From positions 248,001 to 312,000 of the forward strand of contig JAWPHD010001140.1 of NCBI GenBank assembly GCA_037043455.1: DNA of 64,000 bases. The letters run 5' to 3'. Shown here piece by piece: positions 32,792 to 42,067 of this stretch. A program made the position numbers and the translations under genes. The notes under the pieces were generated by a model that did no database searches, had not been told where the DNA came from, and worked only from the letters and a program-made list of their open reading frames with translations. Positions within the stretch are counted from its first letter, which is position 1; every line of letters starts with the position of its first letter. This DNA is from Cyrtodaria siliqua. Its lineage: Eukaryota > Mollusca > Bivalvia > Adapedonta > Hiatellidae.

Positions 32792-34800
32792 CGTGGACAC
32801 GGCTCATTTCGTTTAAGCAAATACAGATTAGCCGTGGGCGGAGCTTATTATAGTTTTATCGATACATGTAATTTGTGGGCGGAGCTTATCGATCTATTTA
32901 CAATCAAGTCTACTAAAAGATCGATAATTGTCTCGGTATTTATATAACAAACTGAATTAAAACATGATATACATGTAGTGAAAAAGAAGGAAGCCTCAAT
33001 CATTTTGTGAGCGGTGTTTAATAATTATAAACTATCATCGGCGTTCACGGATTATACTAAATTGATTAAAATTAAATGCGAACCGCAAACTGTTTCACAG
33101 TACTGAGTGGTAATGGTTTATAATTAATCAATAAACACAGACCTTATAACTATTAAAATGTCTGTGATATAAAGCTAGAACTATTAAACAAATCGGTAAA
33201 CGTGTCCATTTTAAAATTATAGCCAGTATATATTACTGTATCTTCTCAAGTTTTTTAACAAACTGGGTCCCCCTATTCGTCGAAGGCGCGTGCATCGCTG
33301 TTATATAAAAGACACCAGTGTAGACCAATGATTTATGTTTATCATGTTTATATTACTGTTTAATCGTGTGCATAGTCTATGTCCAATTTGTAGACACAAA
33401 TACAGGGTATACTCAAGCCACGCGCGCTACCGATCAATGACACGTATCGCGATATTTAAAGATGCCGCCTGTCACCAGGGCTTTATATGCTTTAATTTTC
33501 AGCCCAGCTGTCAAGTAGATACTTATCTCAATTTCACATCATTGCAAAAATGACGCAATACATTCCTTTAAACCTTTACACGTCAAGCCTTTGGACGTAT
33601 CAAACTGGTATATCACCCGGTTAGATGTTTACAGAAGTATATTAAAGAAACACACGGAAATCTTGAACTGTTTATCAAGCATTGAAATTAGCGTTTCAAT
33701 TTATTTATCCAGTATCATTTTAACCCTGCTTGCATATACATGTAATTAAAATAATAAATAATTAGTTTTGAGTTTTCATTTTTTTTATCTTATCCTACCA
33801 TAGGTTAACATAATTATATTATCAACAGTTACTAATATTCAAAAATAATTTTCTTTATACTATTCGTATACTTAATATTAATGATTGAACAAATGAAAGT
33901 TATGTAAAAAATTTACTGTAGCGCCGTGAGTTTTTTTAAATCAAGATAGCCGTGTGTCCCTTTAATATTTATCGCCTAGCCTATAATGCATTATTTAAAG
34001 AGACACATGGACTCTTGAAATGGGATGAATCATCAAAATAATCACGCCGGTTTGATTAACCCAATATCATTTTGACTTGAAATTTGCTCGCTTCTACATT
34101 CTCACATGTAAATACGCATGTTGCAGATACGTTGATCATACGTTTGTATCCATTTGACGAATTAAACCAATTGTAATGGTGTGTTATTTAAGGATTATAG
34201 GCCCTCCACCACTTTACCAATTTAGAATGCGCTACATCTAGTAAACCACATGCTTTCATTTCGACGGATATATATACAAAGAGAGATAAGTTATATATAT
34301 GTACATCCTTGTGCTATAACACTATCTCGTCTTGTCTCTTTCTGTTTTCTTATCCTTGTTATTGTAATGAAAGCGATCTTAGAGTTCGATGACACGGGCC
34401 CTATTCCAACAACCCGCTCCATCATAAGCATGAACAATTTAAGATAATGCAATCATTTACTCTAATTTAGCACGCTAAACAGCGAACGTATAACTGAACA
34501 ATGGCGCGGGTTTTGGGATGAACAAATTATGACGTCAAAAAGAAGGTGGGTCTTATGTTTTCGGTCAGGAGTTGCGTTCGTACTAATGGATATGTTTACG
34601 TCTTTAACACATATGTTTACCCTTTAAAAATATACAAACGATATATTATGCATTTCAAATCAAATATATTTCGATAAAATCAAAGGTTGGGGCCACTGAA
34701 GGCAGATTAAGAAGATTAAAATGAAGACCCCAAGGTACCCCTTTTCGCCATATAAGCCAAGATGCGACCTTGGGATCTTAAAGATAATGCGGCGTCCACG
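32792..34800. mobile_element. 2.0-kb TIR element inserted in integrase
   Basis: Starts CGTGGACAC and ends GCGTCCACG, inverted ends of about 7 bp with weaker similarity beyond, flanked by TA (32790-32791 and 34801-34802). TA duplication suggests a Tc1/mariner-like or similar mechanism. No transposase frame is visible, so it is non-autonomous. Integrase sequence resumes in the same frame on both sides apart from a stop at the junction. It holds the TTAA MITE at 33646. Confidence 0.6.
33646..33961 (+). mobile_element. TTAA-flanked MITE, copy B
   Basis: 316 bp between TTAA at 33642-33645 and 33962-33965. It matches copy C (GAAATTAGCGTTTCAATTTA against GAAATTAGCGTCTCAATTTC). A further left half without a right end begins at 33999 (AGAGACACATGG). 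Nested inside the 2-kb element, hence younger. Confidence 0.7.
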
Positions 34801-34802
34801 TA

Positions 34803-35410
34803 ATGCTTAATTTGATTACTTCTCATTTTTCCATACAAGTTGAAATACACTGTTCCTTTATTTTTCTCATCACTAGCCTCAATCGGCGTCATTTTAATAC
34901 TCCGATGTTTTGTATTATTATACTTATCAATCATTTCTTATAACACGTCTAAATATGTGTTTGTATTGTTTGCTGTAAAATATTTCCACATCCTCTCTTT
35001 TAATATTCTGTTAAATCGTTAATTACTACAGCTTTTCCGGAAATAAAAGTGTGATACATTTTGATATTATTATCATCAAGAAATTGCGTAAAAGCCTTGT
35101 TGTAAAATTCCATACCTTGATCAACCCACAACAATTTACAAAGTCTTCCTGTACTGATTATCTGTTTGAACGCTTTGGTAATTTCTAAACCAGTTTTATT
35201 TGGAACGGGTACAACCCAAGCAAATTTACTAAATAAATCAATAACAGTAAGCAAGTATTTAGTACCTTTATTATACTTTGAAAACGATTGCAAGTCAACC
35301 AAATCAGCAGACCATATTTTATCAGTTTCATTAACAATCACACGGCTTTGAGTGAACTTTCTTCGTACAGGCTTATGAAGTTCATCTGCTAACTTGTCAG
35401 TCCATTTCAA
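34803..35410 (-). pseudogene. int: Polinton 2 integrase, catalytic core
   Basis: Core reads LKWTDKLADELHKPVRRKF, then WSADLVDLQSFSKYNKG (first D), KLLWVDQGMEFYNK (second D), and ISGKAVVIN, where the frame breaks just where the third acidic residue is expected. The frame resumes one base over (RFNRILKERMWKYF), meets a TAA, then MIDKYNNTKHRSIKMTPIEA up to the insertion at 34800. There is no ATG for the core: the frame is open upstream into the PLA2-like gene, suggesting a single fused protein originally. Confidence 0.88.
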
Positions 35411-35879
35411 CGCTTTTTTTCGTTTTTTGAGTTTCCGAGTCCTAGTTTATATTTTGCACTAATAACTGGTTTTATATCAAATTCTTAGCAATCTTTTCTC
35501 CAATAGTTTTAGACTTACTAGATTTCAAACCAGTAAGCATGTTTGTATCACACATTGATTTATTACTAGGATTTTCATCATAACAAATATCATGATCTTT
35601 GCAAACAGCATCTAACTCATTTACCGGCTCTCCGCTATCAAGCGGATTACCCGGACCGCAATATTTATAACCAGGAAGTGTTAGCCCTTTTTTGGGTAGC
35701 AAAGGGAGCAAAGCTTTATGAATATCAATATTTCCACCTTCTGTGTTTTTAACAAACTTTGTTTTAGTAATACCACAAGATGCACAAGTTGCTTTTAACA
35801 TTTTTCTACCATTTTTTGCTAAAACATACTTAGGATCAACATTTTCATTAACCTTTTTTTCTTTTATGCAATAACTCAT
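35407..35879 (-). pseudogene. PLA2-like domain upstream of integrase
   Basis: Starts [20 protein letters not shown] at 35879. A zinc-like pair (CASC) is followed by the secretory-type phospholipase A2 core: calcium loop [15 protein letters not shown], then catalytic His-Asp in [13 protein letters not shown]. The first frame stops at 35472, but another frame carries on ([20 protein letters not shown]) to 35407, just at the integrase core. PLA2 domains of this kind in parvovirus capsids breach endosomes; here the role is inferred from family only. Both catalytic residues look intact. The ATG overlaps the stop of the preceding gene (ATGA). Confidence 0.8.
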
Positions 35880-36214
35880 ATATAATATGATAAGATTAAA
35901 CTTCGTTTACAAAATATGATTTTATCATTATCTTTTATATAATTATCGATATCAGCATAACTGTAATTTCCGTTTGCAAAACTAATTCTTTTCCAATCTG
36001 TCCCATTGTGATACCTAATCACTTTGTTATTAAAATCTTCACTAATATTATACCATGAGTAAGTCATGGAATTAATCTTATCGAGTCCAATGCAATACTG
36101 TTTGTTCTTACCTAATATTAATGGTCTGTCAAATACAGCTGTAAAATTACTCGGTGTGTTTGAGCTATTTATTATTGACGCTTTTTCTGATGAAAATACA
36201 ATTTTTTGTTCCAT
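35876..36214 (-). CDS. Beta-rich structural-type protein, probably truncated
   Basis: I start at ATG 36214 ([20 protein letters not shown]), which sits directly in the TCATATTATATG motif shared by neighbours; the upstream in-frame ATG is less likely. 112 codons. Blocks: [48 protein letters not shown]. Relatives I know of are about twice as long. The last 15 residues read through promoter-like DNA of the next gene, so the 3' half has probably been deleted. Function unknown; possibly a virion protein. Confidence 0.55.
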   Translation of the reverse strand: MEQKIVFSSEKASIINSSNTPSNFTAVFDRPLILGKNKQYCIGLDKINSMTYSWYNISEDFNNKVIRYHNGTDWKRISFANGNYSYADIDNYIKDNDKIIFCKRSLILSYYI

Positions 36215-36233
36215 ATAATATGAATAGATAAAA

Positions 36234-37642
36234 TTAATCACTTGAATAAAATAGTTTAAAGCTGGATTTTTCAAAAAAGTAAACTGTAGTAGTATTGTCT
36301 GCCATAAATAAGCTGAAAAAAATAGAAGATGATGGTTTTAAATAAAATTCAAATGTTTCTTTTAATATTTGTTTGTCGTGTTTTTTTATCGGGTAAAGAT
36401 ACTTTCTGTTCCCGTCTGTTGTAGACATAAGGATATGTTCTACAACTGCTACCGTATAAGTAAAATCTATTTCAAATACATAACGGCCCTCCTTAAGAAT
36501 TTGCAACCCCAAAGAGTTTTTTATATAATATTCTTCACCTTTTATAAGTGGATTGGCTACAAAGGTAAACGCTTCGAGAAAAAATCGCGAACGCCCGGAT
36601 CTTTCAAGTGTTTTTTTTGCGACGGGTATGATACAAAAGTATTATGACTACCATCATAATCTTGAATAATACTTATTCCATCTATTGTATATTCGACAAG
36701 TAGAATCCGTTTAAATAGTCTACTTTTACTTTCAGCTCATCAATTATACCAATAACTGCTGTGTGCCGGCTATCAGACTTTTGATTATGCTCTTTAAGAG
36801 AAGCTATTTCATCGTCAAAAGCTTTGCTTCTTTCATCCTGAGCAGGTTTCAATTGCTTTGAAACATCATCAATAGCAGTGTTAAGTTTATCAGTGTCAAC
36901 CAGTTTGCTCAGAGCAGTCTCCAACGACTTACCATCAACCATTGTCTTTTTGATGTCTTCAAACTCTTTGCTGATATCAGCGGCGTTGGTGCTTATCTGT
37001 TGATTTAATATTTCAATTTGGGTTATTTCAGTAGTAAAAGCAGTTCTCATTTGTTTTGAAGCATCAACAATAGCAGTTTCTAGTTCATTGTTATCAACCA
37101 TTTGATTATTTATTTCTTTGATTCGCTCATTAATACTGTCAACACCAACATATTTTCTCGCCTAAATTTTTATAGAGCTCGCTATAATCTTCCAATCCAT
37201 ATTCTTTCGTTTCTAACTCTTTTAAGGCATCACCCAAAAGTTTTATTTCATCTTTTAAACCGTTTTGAATTTCAATCATTTTCTCACGGTTTGCTTGTAA
37301 CTTTATTTGTATTTGACTAAGTTTATCATCAACACCTGTTGTCAAATTTTTTGTCATGTCTGGAATATTATCAATATTATAATCACGTATGATTTTTGTT
37401 ATTCTTCTTTGAGTATATTGCCTTGTTGCTACATCATCTGCTTTCTCTGGATTACCCACATTGATAATTTTATTTTTATTCATGTCAAGATCACTTCTCA
37501 AAACATTTTCCTGGTTTTTACCCTTGTGAAGATAATTAACCAAATATTTTTGTTTTACATACTCAGACAGCACAATACCAAAATGTGTAATATTAACACT
37601 GCCAGTAGTAACTTCCTCGCCAAGATCATTAAAAATTCCCAT
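36234..37642 (-). pseudogene. Tail-fibre-like coiled-coil protein
   Basis: Starts MGIFNDLGEEVTTGSVNITH at 37642 (after TCATATTATATGTA). Near residue 45 it has DLDMNKNKIINVGNPEKADD, the short repeat common in phage tail fibres. About 300 residues of heptad-like coiled coil follow (37480-36700), and a C-terminal beta-rich domain (SLGLQILKEGRYVFEIDFTY, then FFSLFMADNTTTVYFFEKSS) ends at 36234. Frames change near 37160, 36690 and 36590, so the gene is broken. The layout N-anchor, coiled shaft, globular tip suggests a trimeric attachment fibre; that is inference. Confidence 0.65.
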
Positions 37643-37661
37643 TACATATAATATGATTAAA

Positions 37662-38307
37662 TTAAATTTCAAAGTTGAAGTTACGTTTTACTAACTTCCT
37701 CGGACGATCAAGATACAGAAAGTCGTACTGCTTGTCAGTTGCTTTTTTTATACTGATCTTTGCTGACATCTTGTTCGTTGGAAAGCATACCCAGCTCACG
37801 ATTAATTGGAGTCGCAAAGAAGATGTAATGAGAACAGTTCAACCGAGTATCTTTGGGAGTTTTGTAATAAGATTGAGATAAATAAATTACACAACAATTT
37901 TTGTGTCTTCCCTGGATGAAATAATTAATAATATCGTTTTGATTGCGCTCGCAAACATAATCATCAAAAATAAATATCTTTTGAGTATCAGAATCTAAAT
38001 CATTAACAGGGATAACTTTATCAGTTGAACATTCTAATATTTCCCCAACTTGGATTTTATTTTTTTTTGATATCTTTTCAAGTTTTTGTGAGAAGACCTG
38101 ATACTTAGACTGTTCCAAGTTTTTAGCAAACAAGTAAATCTTGTCATAGTAAACTAAAGGTTTCAGCAACATGTGAACTAATGTGTTCGTCTTGCCAGAT
38201 CCTGAATTGCCGTATATAAACATTCTAAAACAACAGTCTGGCATAAAGTTCCATAGTTGTTTAAAATTACCGTTTTCTGTTTTCATATCATAGTTTGGAA
38301 CTTGCAT
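37662..38307 (-). pseudogene. Polinton 2 packaging ATPase (FtsK/HerA type)
   Basis: Starts MQVPNYDMKTENGNFKQLWN at 38307. Walker A is IYGNSGSGKTNTL (about residues 32-44), Walker B is QKIFIFDDYVCE (about 110-121), and sensor block YFIQGRHKNCCVIYLSQSYY follows. The frame is open for 190 codons, then shifts near 37745 and ends RPRKLVKRNFNFEI at 37662. It is only distantly similar to the Polinton 1 ATPase. Catalytic motifs intact. Follows the fibre-like gene's promoter motif on the same strand. Confidence 0.87.
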
Positions 38308-38380
38308 TATAATAATGCTTGGATATACTTGTCTTAACTTATTTTAATTGATCTTATTTTAATCTAACTTATATTATTAC

Positions 38381-39842
38381 ATGTCTTTGTTAAAATGGAA
38401 AGAATTACCAGATAAAATGCGAAAAGCGAGTGAGCTTGTTAAAGAATACGAGAATAGATTTACCCGAAAAAGACTAGAAAAAGGAGCTAGTCGTGAATTG
38501 TACAAAGAAGTATTTAAACCTGTAACTAGCGAAATAACAGAGCAAACAAGACGGCTAGCTGAACATTTGATTACCCTTCCAGAAATACGTCAACAGTTGC
38601 TCTTCTTCCTGAGGCAATACGCCCGCAATTACTTGCCCCGCCCGAGCGTGGCAAGCAATTACTTCCCCCGCCTGAGCGTGGACCTATCAAGCAAACCGTG
38701 TATCCCCCCAGATACCGACAATCTCTAGCTGATTACGAAGAGGAACAAAAGCAGGCATTAGAGCCTAGACCAAAATTAAGCTCAGACAGAGTGCTAAGGT
38801 CAAAACCTGCCGAAACCACGGAAGAATTATTTGAAAAAATCAAAAAGAAACGTACATCAATTAATCCCGGGGATGAAGAAATAATAAAAGGAATAGACAA
38901 AGAATTGGAAGAAGAAGAACTAGCTGCGAGGCCTAAGGAACCCAAACCGGTGTATGATATTGACTTGGATGCTGGCATGAATAAAGAAATTCTTGGTAAG
39001 CATGATTTGCCAATACCAACTGAAATATCAGGTATTGCTGATGGAAGTGCTGATTATGATAAATATATTAAAAGGGCCGAGAGGTTGCACAAGGCAATAT
39101 CTCCCAAGATAAGAGGTTTGGAGATAAGAATAGACAACCTCGGCGAACAAAGACTCAAAGAGAGGCTCAGGAACGCGACAACCGATGCGACCAAACGTGA
39201 AATTTCAAGATTAATAGTTAACACGGGGTCACGCAAAAACGAATTAGATAAACTCGCAAAAGAACATGATGGTATGACTGATGAAGCGGATGCTCTGGAT
39301 TTTTACATAGGCAGGTTAGGGCGAATTCGAGAAGCTAGAGAAATTGCACAAAAGACTGGCAAAGGGATGCAACAAAAACGAAATTCCTACAAAGTCGACC
39401 AAGATGGCCACTATGGAGTGTTACAAATTGATTTACCTAAGCTTGTTGGTCATCACAAACTTATTGCCAAACAACGAGAAGCAATCGTGCTAGACCTCAA
39501 AGTAGACGATGATTTTATAGACTTGATAACAAAGCGTTACAATAATAAAAAACTTATTCAAAGCTGTCTCAGAATGCTTTCAAGGAACTAACAAAATTAT
39601 CTGGTTTACCAATTCATAAAGGTTCTTCAAAGTTCAAAAAGATTTTAGGAGGTTTAGTTGAATATTACAATAGTCTTAAAGATTTGATGGATGATCTAGA
39701 GTTAGTATGTGTGAGTATCGAATCAGGAAATAATAGTCCACGGCTAATAAATAAAGGTATTAGCATAATCGATGAATTATTAAAAATAGGTAAAATATCA
39801 TCCAAAGAACATGAGCAACTATTTTCTAAATATCTTAATTAA
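38381..39842 (+). pseudogene. Long coiled-coil Polinton protein, two frameshifts
   Basis: Starts MSLLKWKELPDKMRKASELV. The N-terminal 75 residues are helical (TSEITEQTRRLAEHL). The frame changes near 38600 into a Pro-rich segment and a 300-residue charged helical part (DIDLDAGMNKEILGKHDLPI, then RAERLHKAISPKIRGLEIRI). It changes again near 39570 and ends in FKKILGGLVEYYNSLKDLMD and LLKIGKISSKEHEQLFSKYL. A Pro-rich insert carries two near copies of an 18-24 bp unit (CCCCGCCCGAGCGTGGCAAG). Recurs in invertebrate Polintons; role unknown, possibly scaffold or core. First gene of the plus-strand group, divergent from the ATPase. Confidence 0.7.
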
Positions 39843-39866
39843 ATTATTGTCTAACTGTAATTATAC

Positions 39867-40318
39867 ATGACAAAAATTACTAACAAAGAAGAATTAATTG
39901 ATCACTTGACAGACTAGTGGCTGCATACAGACGCAGTTATAAATTGTGCGGTATTATAAACACAACATTACAGATTACCAGTGGAATAATTGGTTGTACT
40001 GCTGTATTGGCATTGGCTCCGGCAATTCCTGTTTTCGTGGCTGCAGTTGCTGCATTTCCTCCAATAGTTGCTGTTTTAGCAAGTAAAACAAGAATAGCAG
40101 AAAAAAAGACTTTGTTAAAAACACATCATAGAAGTTTTAAACAACTTTTATCATATGTCCAAATAACCACAGGACTAGAAAATGACGAGGAGATAATTAG
40201 GATTGTCTTTAATAAAATATTAGAATTTCAAAAGAATGATAACTTCACAGAACCTCTGGAAATGTATATGAAACGGTTCAAGCTTAATGGGCATTACGCT
40301 AGTAGAGATGCTCCGTAG
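39867..40318 (+). pseudogene. Two-helix membrane protein of Polinton 2, early frameshift
   Basis: ATG 39867 (MTKITNKEELIDHLTD) runs into a stop within 17 codons; the next frame (YRRSYKLCGIINTTLQITSG) is open to TAG 40318. Two hydrophobic segments (GIIGCTAVLALAPAIPVFVA, then AAFPPIVAVLA) are followed by a basic helix (SKTRIAEKKTLLKTHHRSFK) and a helical C-terminus. The same layout as Polinton 1 21216-21790, so a core Polinton component. Function unknown. Confidence 0.65.
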
Positions 40319-40410
40319 GATTCCGTAATTCTTGCCTGACTTGTTTCCATATCCTATCGTACTTTTCTCTGGTTGATTTTGTTTTAATCGTTTCGTTTAT
40401 TTTTCTATAT

Positions 40411-40850
40411 TTAATATTTTAAATATTTTCTGAAAAATGTATTCGAATTTGATTGATCTTTTTCGACGTTCATTTGATCCAAAACCTTTACAATTTTGTA
40501 AAACAAATCTTCAAATCTTTATCTATTTTTAGAAGACAAATCATATTTTACCAAGTGTTTATCTAAATGATACTTTCTGTGATTAATAGTTTTCTTTCGG
40601 CTGTAATTGTAACCTGCAATAAGATTGTAGCCGAGGTGAGTGCCTCAATTAAGGCAAATACGCTGGTTATCGAAAACTTCACAAGTATCGTTATAATTTA
40701 TACATGCGTAAGTACACTTGTAACACAGCTTGGCTCTAGTACAATATTTACAAAGCTTCTTTTTATTAGTCGTGTAAAATAAGATACAATCATATTACGA
40801 TCATTAATATCTAAAACGCTTTCACAATATTTGCAATTTATTATACTATA
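40411..40850 (-). pseudogene. Cysteine/histidine-rich protein remnant
   Basis: On the minus strand one frame gives INCKYCESVLDINDRN, then after a shift KLCKYCTRAKLCYKCTYAC, CEVFDNQRICLN, a stop, then KKTINHRKYHLDKHLVKYD, ending at 40411. Repeated CxxC spacing suggests a zinc ribbon or finger protein, a type also met in other Polintons. Broken by at least one shift and two stops. The plus-strand frame at 40567-40782 over the same DNA is a shadow. Confidence 0.4.
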
Positions 40851-40870
40851 CCCTAGAATTATATTTTTAA

Positions 40871-40911
40871 AATATAGGCTTAAAGAAATATTATCTTATG
40901 TAATTATATAA
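40871..40911 (+). promoter_or_regulatory. Promoter-like block, copy 1
   Basis: AATATAGGCTTAAAGAAATA followed by TTATCTTATGTAATTATATA right before ATG 40912. Nearly the same block precedes polB at 42026-42067. Confidence 0.6.
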
Positions 40912-41213
40912 ATGGAACGTATAGAAAAGAAAATCAAAAACTTTAAGAAAAATCAAACGGAACATGCAAAAACTATTGATTTTGAAGATGCGAGTAATAA
41001 GCTTTTAATTTTTTCAAACTTTCAAGATTTGACAGAAAGAATCATAACGATGGTAAAACAACTAAAACTGTCTTATAAAATAAAAAAGGAGATATAAACA
41101 AACAAATTTCAGATGCAACCAGTTACCAGCCAAAAGTATACAAAGATTCTTTTATTGCATGCTATGATGTTTACTTAAGCAAGGAATTGAAATTATTATG
41201 TATGGTTGACTAA
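40912..41213 (+). pseudogene. Small charged Polinton 2 protein, one frameshift
   Basis: Starts MERIEKKIKNFKKNQTEHAK; 61 codons to 41097, then another frame (SDATSYQPKVYKDSFIACYD, then VYLSKELKLLCMVD) ends at 41213. Helical basic N-terminus. Preceded by the promoter-like block shared with polB. Not recognised. Confidence 0.5.
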
Positions 41214-41233
41214 AATAATATAATCTTTAATAT

Positions 41234-41481
41234 ATGAGTATTTACAGTTATGCGGAAGAAGAAAAAAACATTTTGAAGAGGAACAGAAGGTTTATGAGAA
41301 AGTAGCTGCTTACGAGCAAGCTCTTTTAACCAAGACAAATGAACTTATCAAAGAGTTTGAGACAGTTCACATGCAACGATTGTCAGATGATATTGCAGCT
41401 TTTTAAAAAGATTAGGCAATAAAAACTGAGATTGAGTGCAATGATGCTGTAAAGCTTCTCACAGATCTAGCAGAAAAATAA
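41234..41481 (+). pseudogene. Small helical protein, frameshift and stops
   Basis: ATG 41234 (MSIYSYAEEEK) shifts frame in the A-run at about 41265 and continues HFEEEQKVYEKVAAYEQALL, then TKTNELIKEFETVHMQRLSD, with two stops before the end TEIECNDAVKLLTDLAEK. A single long amphipathic helix. Not recognised; 20 bp after the previous gene. Confidence 0.45.
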
Positions 41482-41514
41482 ATTAAGATTTTTAATGAAA
41501 CACAATTAAAAGTA

Positions 41515-41997
41515 ATGTCTGAAAATGTTGAGTTGTTCAGAGATAATCAAATCAGCAATCTAGAAAAACCTCATGCGATTAATACTGATATCGGATGTTA
41601 CGAGGACTTTGAAACCCTTGTCGAAAGTTTAAAAGAATTGATTGATGCAGAAGTTTTTGATAAAGACGAGTTTATAAACTATTGCAAATACAGGATAAAA
41701 ATAAAATCACTGGCAGCTGGAGGTGATCTTAAAACTGTTGATTTTGATAGATACTGTAAATATCATGTAAAAATAAGTCAGATGATAGATAATAGAGTTC
41801 TTGAGGAAAAATACTTTCGGAGATACTTAGACATTCTTCTGGATAATGAAATAGATGCTCTCTTGGATGAGGTTACTAACGAGGACACCGGTGAAGATGT
41901 TTATGAGAATACTGATGAAGATACGGATGAGGACACCGATGAGGACGCCGACGAGGATATCGATGAGGACGCCGACGAGGGTGAAAATATTAAATAA
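41515..41997 (+). CDS. Acidic-tailed protein of Polinton 2
   Basis: Intact 160-codon frame starting MSENVELFRDNQISNLEKPH. A helical N-terminal domain contains two related segments (FINYCKYRIKIKSLA and FDRYCKYHVKISQMI), which look like an internal duplication of about 35 residues. The C-terminus is a TDEDTDEDADEDIDEDADE acidic tract coded by a 12-18 bp tandem repeat. Acidic tails like this can bind basic proteins or histones; that is a guess. One of the few unbroken genes of the element. Confidence 0.65.
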   Translation: MSENVELFRDNQISNLEKPHAINTDIGCYEDFETLVESLKELIDAEVFDKDEFINYCKYRIKIKSLAAGGDLKTVDFDRYCKYHVKISQMIDNRVLEEKYFRRYLDILLDNEIDALLDEVTNEDTGEDVYENTDEDTDEDTDEDADEDIDEDADEGENIK

Positions 41998-42025
41998 AAT
42001 AATGTTATTTAATTAATTAATTAAT

Positions 42026-42067
42026 TAATATAAGCTTAAAGAAATAATCTTATGTAATATTATAATA
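42026..42067 (+). promoter_or_regulatory. Promoter-like block, copy 2 (polB)
   Basis: AATATAAGCTTAAAGAAATA followed by ATCTTATGTAATATTATAAT before ATG 42068. Matches 40871-40911. Confidence 0.6.

Noticed and set aside
40567..40782. Plus-strand 71-residue frame
   Set aside because: Lies over the minus-strand cysteine-rich remnant, which explains the open frame better.
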